Positions 57,137-64,000 of a stretch of DNA of 64,000 bases are shown piece after piece. Where the stretch lies: positions 22,544,225 to 22,608,224 of the forward strand of contig NC_089318.1 of the NCBI RefSeq assembly GCF_036669915.1, written 5' to 3'. The stretch's first letter is position 1. Every line of letters starts with the position of its first letter. The notes under the pieces were generated by a model, which was not told where the DNA came from, did no database searches, and saw nothing but the letters and a program-made list of their open reading frames with translations. The translations under genes were made by a program, and so were the position numbers. This DNA is from Pocillopora verrucosa. Taxonomy: Eukaryota > Cnidaria > Anthozoa > Scleractinia > Pocilloporidae.

Positions 57137-57824
57137 CTTTTTCTCCGAGTACGTATACCTAAGTATGTTGTTCACTAGGCAGCATCATCTTTTACTTGAA
57201 TCACCAAGCGTAAATTTACCATCATTTTTGCGCAAAAGCATCAAATATCGACATCCCTATCCCAGCAGTATGCAGAATATTATCATCATGGATTCAATTA
57301 AAACGGCCTCACCTTCCACGTTACAGTTTTTATCTAGCTTTTCACAACTTCCAATGGTCTACGATGAAAATAGATAACACATCTATGCAAGATTGGAATG
57401 AACCCACTTCTCGAAGATCTTGCTCGAATGGTCGGGAACGTTAGCCGTGGTCGCTATCTTTTCAAATGAGGAGTGTCTGCTTTCTTAATAACGCACAACT
57501 ATGATGGCCCTCTTTCAATAAAAACCGGCTGTATCCCATTTCTGATAACCTTGAACAAATGGAAAAAAGTAACAACTGTGTAATAACAAATACCTTTTCA
57601 TTCATCCCGAGCGTTGTCAGGGATTTTCTTGAAATGAAATTGGAGATAGAAAAGATATAGGATATTTTATCTACTCTGTTTCTAGATCTAATTTTGTTTA
57701 AAACTAGATTTAGGTTACGTACTCTTTGTAATGATATTGAAATCTAGGAAACGTTGTTTGAGAAAATGAATAAGAATTACAAATAAAAATTGAATCGTGT
57801 GAAGTAAGGATGGCGGCTTTCTGC

Positions 57825-58043
57825 TCATCTGTCTCCCACTTGTTTGCTCTTCCTTTGCTGTGAAATTTTATCACGCTGCAACTTTTTAATAATATTTCCT
57901 TTTAGCATGTTGTAACCCGGAAGTCCATGTATTTTGCGGAACTGTTGTACGCCATAATCTCTTTCTTCTCGTGTGACCAATTCTAAAAGAAGATCTAAAC
58001 CCTGCGGGATTGATGTGTGATCAGTTCGCAAGAGTTTTACCAT
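57825..58043 (-). CDS. Hypothetical 72-residue ORF, possible last exon
   Basis: Minus-strand frame MVKLLRTDHTSIPQGLDLLL to QRKSKQVGDR, in sequence outside the array. It has a helix-like character, rich in Leu, Arg and Lys. On its 5' side is a T-rich tract ending 'tttttttaacaag' that could serve as an acceptor, so it might be a 3'-terminal exon of a gene transcribed away from the WD40 gene. I do not recognise the family, and no partner exon is established. It could also be chance. Confidence 0.3.
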   Translation of the reverse strand: MVKLLRTDHTSIPQGLDLLLELVTREERDYGVQQFRKIHGLPGYNMLKGNIIKKLQRDKISQQRKSKQVGDR

Positions 58044-59075
58044 AAGAGTCTTGTTAAAAAAATCTCAAAGCCTTTCTTGGCTGCTAAGAACTGCACGATG
58101 ATTTTAGCTTTTCCCTCACGGGCAATGATACAGACAGCCACCAAATTTAACAGTAATACGAAGGATTTCTGGTGAATCCGAACTTTTTCAGTGTCTCAGG
58201 AAAAATGATCTGATCGGCTGAGCTGCGCAAGAAAGTAAAAAAGATTGGTGGAATTCAAGTAGTTTTTATTCAAAGACGCAAAATATTTGCATAATGATCG
58301 CTCGTTATTTCAAATTCTGCCTCTGCAACACCTTTTGCTTTCGTTTTGCATTTGCATATGGAATAAAATATTTTTCTGTTTTGTTTGGCCTGGGTGACAC
58401 GTTTTTAGTAAAGAAAGCTTCGTTTGAATGATTTCGACCGTTTGAGATCTAGGTACTAGGAAAGTAAACGACTTGCTACGGGCAGGGGGTAGGTTGGGGG
58501 AGCAGTAGTTCTTGATGTATTATTGTAAGTCTTCATGAGAGTTTACAGACGCATGGAATTACGTGCCCCCGTCTTATAAGTATCAGAGCTCCAATTCTGC
58601 ATTTTCTAGCTATTTCTACTTCTTTTATTACTTCATTTAATTTTTTCCCAATTTGTAATGACCTGAGTAAACTTGAGTTCCCACAACTGCAACACAAAAA
58701 TTGTTTTTTTTGTACGTCTTGCGTGCCTACGCTGCGCGTCAAAACTGCCGTGGTAAGCTGGGCCTAGCGCACTCACGCGGACTTTGCGGTGGCGGGCTCA
58801 AGAAAATTTTGAATTGATTGATCATTCGGACATTCATCGGAAATACGTAACGAGTTGTTTTAGAACGAGAGGTAAAAGCTGTGAGGGGATTATCTATGAG
58901 TTACGGAATGCGACCATTTTAATGGGTTTATACTCGTGACATTAAATCAATTTCTGGCTTGTATGTCGGTGCTCCGACATGATACAAGCCTTGATCACGT
59001 TCTCAAGCCGTCATACGTACAACAAAGCCTCGCTCGTCAAGTGTACACACGCTATTGACGATTTGAGGATATGAA
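58044..59075 (+). promoter_or_regulatory. Upstream region of the WD40 gene
   Basis: Intergenic sequence outside the array, locally richer in G and C around 58,735-58,800 ('gcctacgctgcgcg', 'gcggtggcgggc'). This would suit a promoter of a broadly expressed gene. No TATA box is placed. A short upstream ATG (59071) is followed at once by a stop (ATGAAATGA) that overlaps the real start. Confidence 0.35.
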
Positions 59076-59174
59076 ATGAATCCAGATAGACTTGGTCGAA
59101 TTCCACCGCCAACAAGGCGACTTGTAGTGCGAAAAGCGAACAGCCAGAGGGATTTACGTCCTATCACCGAACGG
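59076..59174 (+). CDS. MAPKBP1/WDR62-like WD40 protein, exon 1
   Basis: First coding exon of a gene continuing past the window. It encodes MNPDRLGRIPPPTRRLVVRK and then ANSQRDLRPITER, a basic, disordered N-terminus like that preceding the WD40 region of MAPKBP1 and WDR62. Those proteins are scaffolds for JNK signalling and spindle/centrosome function. Donor GTGAGT at 59175, phase 0. The start is the second ATG, as the one at 59071 hits a stop after one codon. This exon alone is not diagnostic. Recognition rests on exons 2 and 3, with which it is in frame. Confidence 0.65.
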
Positions 59175-59348
59175 GTGAGTATTTTACGGTGTTTTTGTTC
59201 CGTTCCTTCGACGAAATGTAGGCACTTATAGTTTACTTCCAAATATAATTTGAATGCTTCTTGGCGAGTTTACGGATTAATTAAAGCATACTGTCCGAGT
59301 TCTCCAGGATTATCCTAAGCTTATTTTATTTGATTTTTTTCCTTCTAG

Positions 59349-59440
59349 GCGACTCTCGATAAGGTTCTGGGTTTGACAGTCTCCAGGAACGCAGCTTTAG
59401 CCTGTGACCCGTTGTCTGGAGTAGTCGCTTATCCGGCCGG
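59349..59440 (+). CDS. MAPKBP1/WDR62-like WD40 protein, exon 2
   Basis: Between ttccttctag and GTGAGC. It reads [20 protein letters not shown] and [11 protein letters not shown], matching the family block 'LEKVLGxTVxxxxxLACDPxxGxVAYPAGC' that opens the first WD40 propeller. Phase 0 in, phase 2 out (the Gly codon is split to the next exon). Together with exon 3 it is strong evidence for a MAPKBP1/WDR62 orthologue. One gene in many invertebrates corresponds to both vertebrate paralogues, so no symbol is chosen. Confidence 0.8.
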
Positions 59441-61963
59441 GTGAGCCAAACTTTTTATAAATCCAGACATTTCTTGTCGTGAATTTTGCCAGCATACAAA
59501 TTAATTTTGCCTCAAGGAATGGCGTGGGTTATATAATGTGGTTAAGTTTATTTTCTGGATAATATTTTCGCCTCTTTGAGGTATCGGATAAAGAAATATT
59601 TCGCCGATAAAATGTGTAAATAACAGGAGGTTGCACTGAAGGAAAGGAAGATTGTACGTGACGACTTGTTGCTTGAGATACATGATATGTAACTAACTTA
59701 CTTAAGAATCCTTTTTAATTTGCAGCTACATAATTTGTTTTCACGAAGACAAATGGACGACGCTTATCAAAATATTACAACTCATAATAATAAGGAGGTT
59801 ATCACAAGCAAAAATATTCTTGCGAAAACCTATTGTTAAATTTTAATCACGACTTGGCTGTTTCTTCCGAGTAATTATTTGGATTTTGTTCTGGGCTGTT
59901 GCTAGTTCAGTGATCTTGTTGAATAATTTCCTCCGGATAAATAAAAAACGTGAAGAAAAGGCGACACCGATGTTCGCCGTATTGTTTTCATGCGAAAAAA
60001 AAATGCTGAAATAACTTTGCTCCGCTGGAAGCATATATAATTTATAATTTTTTCTCTGATCTCACACGTCTTTTTTTAGAAAACTGGCGTTGACGTTGAG
60101 CTAAATAATTGCATCCAAAATGAAATATTTAAGCTATACTTTAGCCCTAATCGGACGTGTTGACTGAAATTGCTGGTAGTTCTGTTGATAATATAACGGC
60201 AGTTAAAAATTGCATACAGGTTGACTAGAATTGAAAGAGTACAAAAAAAGTTATTTCTTGCGTGTAAATTGTATGTTCTTCTAAATTGTGTCTTCGAATA
60301 TTGCAAGAGGAACGGAGAACTCAAGCTTTAAAACTCCCTGTTAAGCACTTTAGGAAAGAATCAAATTTAATCGCCGCGGCTAGTTTCCTGGAGAGAGTTA
60401 TTATGGTTTCCTAGCTATTCGCTCTTTGTCTTTTATTCATTTGTTATATTTCGATATTGTATTTGCTCGCACTTGAGGACAGCTAAGTAATATTTTCGAG
60501 CGATTTCAGAAACAGTCTCGATTCGGCTAGTTTTTTTCACTCGTGAACCGCAAGGTCAATTCTAATCTTTTCGATCGCTGCGTCTAGAGGGGCAGTTGTT
60601 ATTGCATACTTCACAGCTGTTGAGACATCACGATACTCAGTTCGTTGTCAAGTCATACTATATTTGCATTTTGTTTTGCTCAAGGAAGGGGTAATTAGAA
60701 TAATTACTCGCTTACGAAGAATGAGGTATATATTATGAGAGGAACAAAGTAAAATTAAGTCGATCAAATGATTGAATGATCTAGGTACATCTATTTATTT
60801 CCCTTAGGGAATGACCATTCTTAAAAGTGAGAAATGTCCCATGGAGTTTGGTATGAAATTACCTGTAAATTTGACAATTCGTTTATTCAATATTTGCTTC
60901 ATGGCAGCATGTTTTGTTTTGTATTTGACAGCATGACCTTGTTTTTGAAAATTAAAAGATAAGCTTCCAAAAATCAACATGGTAACTTTAGAGTTTTCTT
61001 GAAACTAGAGAAGAAGTTTGAAGGCCCAGGTTAGATATGTGGTTTGAACATGGACTATGCAAAACTAATTGATTTGTATCAAATATCACAGGTCACCGTA
61101 TATTTGATATGCTTGACCGACACATTTAATATACTTAATAGGCGTAGGTTGTTTCGAAACTGAAGCATGCACAAAGTTTATGCAGTGTAGTTGGCACACA
61201 GTCAATCTTTGCTGATGCCATTAAAATTATGAATTCACAGTCAAAGAGAGAAAAAGCTTCCCAGCACCATATTGCACTAGTTACAATATCTGTTTACAGT
61301 GTCGTCCTTCTAAAAGGAGAGAAAAAAGCTTGGCCACTTGGTTGATATACCCATCTTTCTTTAATGTGGACATTACATTATAAACCAGTCTTATTAACTC
61401 TTCTTCATTCTCTCTGCTTCTTTCTTGAGTGTACTGTACATGTACCAAATATTTAGCACACAGTCATATGTATTTAAATCTCCATGCGTGTTTGAGTGGT
61501 GTGGCTACTTGCAATTCAACACACAGAAACGGAAAGCATCAGATGCATAATTTTGCTGTCCGAGTGGTGAACAGACAAAAACAATTGAAAATTTGATGTC
61601 CATTAAGTTCGCTTAGGTTTAGAATGAGGTATTTACAAGGCAACAATATATTTAAACAATAAAAGCCAAACATTTTTTCATTAGTTCATCATCAGGGTAC
61701 ATCATGATATTATATTATGATACTGTTGCCCAAGAAATAATACAAATTTCTCCTTCTCAGGCAGTAATACATAAAATTGCCTGTAGTACCTACGGTAACA
61801 TGTAAAATCACATGGAATTCTTCAAAATTCATCAGATAGTATGATTGCTGTACCAGTTTGAAAATTTCTTTTAGCTTTTGTGTTATGCAAATGTATCTGC
61901 TATTTCCTCCTGTACATTTTCACAGAGTTGAAAGTTGACAATTCCTGTTATTTTCTTTACTAG
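59441..61963 (+). other. Intron 2 of the WD40 gene
   Basis: 2,523-bp GT-AG intron outside the array. No gene, hairpin or repeat of the window's families is recognised in it. ORFs on the minus strand (59,501-59,683, 59,843-60,034, 60,076-60,324) have no domain signature and look like chance. Confidence 0.65.
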
Positions 61964-62026
61964 ATGTGTGGTGGTCTTGTTTAACCCTAGGAAGAACCAA
62001 CAGAGTTTTGTCCTAAATACGTCCAG
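61964..62026 (+). CDS. MAPKBP1/WDR62-like WD40 protein, exon 3
   Basis: Between tttctttactag and GTAAAC. With the split Gly codon it reads CVVVLFNPRKNQQSFVLNTS and a split Arg codon. This matches the next family block (CVVVLxNPxxNKQxHIxNTSR, before KTITALAFSPDGKY). The exon ends in phase 2, and exon 4 would lie beyond 64,000. The retrotransposon at 62,329 sits in the following intron on the same strand. Confidence 0.82.
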
Positions 62027-62328
62027 GTAAACAAAAGTTGTTCACTCTAGATGTATATAGAGGAAATCAGAAAGCAGCTGACCATGAATATAATTCATAG
62101 TTTCCTGTAAGTTTACAAATTTTATTGGTTGATTCTGTAGCCCCCATTTTACAGATGTGTTGCAGAAGTTTCAGTAAAAGCTGATTGCAAACAGAAGGTG
62201 GCATATCCTCAACTTTGTTCCCCATCTGTCACTGATGGATTAAAACCTTTGACAATTAACTTGGAAAGTTTTGTAATATAACATGGTGCATGGTTAAAGT
62301 TATAAGGTGACAGAGGTCAGCGGTCAGC
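62027..62328 (+). other. Start of WD40 gene intron 3 and retrotransposon 5' region
   Basis: The intron donor GTAAAC begins at 62027. The 5' end of the retrotransposon lies somewhere here but cannot be placed because no second copy or target duplication is visible. A second T-to-C-rich 'cccccattttacag' at ~62,140 could be a cryptic acceptor. Confidence 0.45.
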
Positions 62329-63290
62329 ATGGCACTCAGACGTGTCCTTCTTGGCTCCGTAGTTTTATCATTTTTATTGCTTTTATTTGGTCTTCACCCT
62401 GAGAAATATTTATCTGGACATAGCCTATATTATTTCTCTTGTGCACCGCTTCGCTCTGGCAGCTCAATGTCTTCGTTGGAAGTGATAACGGGCAACAAAC
62501 AAGTAAACTCCACTCGGAGATTAGGCCGCCATCTTGGTTGTCGACTTCGTGGAATGAGTTACCTCGGCGCTAGAGTGAACTATCATCACAATTCAACTTC
62601 CAGTTTTCAACTGATTCGACTGATCAAATCTGGTGATGTAAGTTTAAATCCTGGCCCCTCTGCTATTCAAGCTGTAATCGGAAATCGACACTCGACAAAC
62701 GGCGACCTTGCTTATGCTAGCGCTGTTAGCAATCGTGCACCGCCGTGTCTGCGTAATTTGGTCCACATTATTGTGCCCAAGCCTCAACAAGTGTTGGAAA
62801 ATATCAAGAACGATACGCAACGATTGTTGCTTTGCCTTCTCAATGCTCGATCTTTGAGAAATAAGTCAGCGTCGTTTGTGGATTTGGTATGCGATAGCAA
62901 GGCAGATCTATTTGCTGTTTCTGAAACCTGGCTTACAGACAATGACACTGCTATTCTTAGTGAAATAACACCACAGGGATACAAACTCCTTCATCATCCC
63001 CGCAGTGATCGCAGAGGAGGTGGGACTGCATTGATTTTCAAAGAATCTATCAACGTTGAAAAGGTTTCAGCTGCAGGAAAAGAGTCATTCGAGGTGTCAG
63101 AATGGTTGGTCAATCCTGTGGCTACTACTCGTTTGCGGGTTGTTTTAGTCTATAGGCCTCCATATTCTGTTAAACATCCTGTGTCTACTTCAACATTTAT
63201 CACTGAATTCTCAGATTATCTCGAGTCTTTGGTCATGTCAAGTGAGCCTTTGTTAATACTGGGCGATTTTAACATTCATATGGATCTACC

Positions 63291-63356
<66 letters not shown>

Positions 63357-63360
63357 ACAC

Positions 63361-63403
<43 letters not shown>

Positions 63404-64000
63404 GTATATCTGATAACATCATTGCTGGGTGCCCCTACACTGGTGAGTTGTTTTCTGACCATTTCCCAGTCTTCTGTCAACTAAAACCTGAAAGACCTCC
63501 GGTGGCCATCAAACATCTGCAGTTCAGAAAAATTAAATCAATTGACCGTGATCAATTTTCCGAGACGATTTGCTCTTCTCAGCTCTGTCTTGACCCACCG
63601 GACGACTTGGATACCCTAGTCAATTGTTACAATGAGACACTAAGATCTATACTAGATATCTATGCACCTGTCTTGTCCCGTGATATTGTTGTTCGGCCTC
63701 GAGCACCGTGGTTTAATGAAGATATCAGAAAAGCTAAACGGTCGAGACGAAAGGCTGAAAAGAAGTGGAGAATTACTGGCCTATCTGCAGATCGTGCTGC
63801 TTTTAAAAAGGAAAGAAATCGTGTGGTGAACTTGATGAATGAGGCACGTCGTGTCTACTACAATCAATTCATTGAAGATAACAGTTCTGACCAGCGGAGG
63901 CTGTTTATGGCAAGTAAGAGTCTACTGAATATGCAGCCGGATAGAGCTCTTCCTCCTCATACTGACGTTTCTCTGCTTGCAAATGACATGGGCGAGTTTT
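62329..64000 (+). CDS. CR1/L2-like retrotransposon ORF, 5' part (leader, 2A-like motif, endonuclease), runs off the window
   Basis: Uninterrupted frame of 557 codons to the window end. Residues 1-20 (MALRRVLLGSVVLSFLLLLF) look like a signal peptide. LIRLIKSGDVSLNPGP ends at residue 110 and resembles the 2A ribosome-skipping motif D-V-x-x-N-P-G-P, with Ser where Glu is usual. The endonuclease is complete: LLNARSLRNK, SETWL, RRGGGTAL, YRPP, LGDFNIHMD, GHTLDLIIT and SDHFPVF. A basic linker follows (APWFNEDIRKAKRSRRKAEK). Reverse transcriptase should follow beyond 64,000. Same domain order as the decayed element at 19,877-23,052, but intact here. It is in the sense direction within intron 3 of the WD40 gene. 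Confidence 0.88.

Larger units (their letters stand above)
53703..57440 (+). other. 3' flank of copy F and end of the array, no gene
   Basis: Parallels the E flank, with an additional inverted insertion (~55,099-55,740) next to the same family at 56,300-56,750. The SINE head at 57070-57136 follows. The last sequence shared with the E flank ends at about 57,440, so this is the array boundary. ORFs here, including the 105-codon frame at 57,060 that reads through the SINE, are not credible genes. Confidence 0.55.

Noticed and set aside
57060-57377. 105-codon ORF (and its 90-codon counterpart at 43931-44203)
   Set aside because: It reads through the SINE head, has no ATG start, and is kept only because the two loci are recent duplicates.
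58533-58742. 69-codon minus-strand ORF upstream of the WD40 gene
   Set aside because: A possible acceptor (tttgtgttgcag) precedes it, but no partner exon, domain or conservation is visible, so it was not called.

Overview
The window reads as nuclear DNA of a metazoan, most probably an anthozoan cnidarian such as a stony coral (inference). The grounds are AT-rich sequence, two-exon animal-type genes with GT-AG introns, CR1/L2-like and Penelope-like retroelements, tRNA-derived SINEs and many fold-back MITEs. There is no bacterial-style gene organisation.

The main content (1-53,702) is a tandem, same-strand array of six copies of one gene, here called A to F. The gene belongs to the bile acid-CoA:amino acid N-acyltransferase / acyl-CoA thioesterase (BAAT/ACOT) family. 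Exon 1 (484 bp in every complete copy) encodes the N-terminal beta-sandwich domain. A phase-1 intron of 2.4-4.9 kb follows. Exon 2 encodes the alpha/beta-hydrolase domain. The predicted triad is Cys235-Asp335-His370. The nucleophile is Cys, as in BAAT, rather than Ser as in ACOTs, so N-acyl-amino-acid conjugation is a likelier activity than simple thioester hydrolysis. Copy A is represented only by exon 2 and is frameshifted. Copies B, E and F are intact at 433 codons. C has lost its stop codon and is extended. D is slightly shortened and has a Pro next to the nucleophile. The copies are mosaics: promoter type, intron insertions and an exon 2 segment around the acid residue group them differently. 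E and F, with their 5' spacers, are a recent direct duplication of about 13 kb.

The array is studded with mobile DNA. Penelope-like fragments with a GIY-YIG domain lie 5' of B and C. A decayed minus-strand LINE at about 19.9-23.05 kb is flanked by direct repeats of about 215 bp. Palindromic MITEs sit in the introns. A fold-back tRNA-derived SINE with a 12-bp target duplication lies 3' of E. Spacers also hold minisatellites and unidentified coding remnants.

From about 57.4 kb the array ends and sequence that is not part of the repeat unit begins. Three small exons at 59,076-62,026 encode the N-terminus of a WD40 protein of the MAPKBP1/WDR62 family. Its third intron carries, in the sense direction, the 5' part of an apparently intact CR1/L2-like retrotransposon. 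That ORF has a hydrophobic leader, a 2A-like NPGP motif and a complete endonuclease signature, and it runs off the window end at 64,000.
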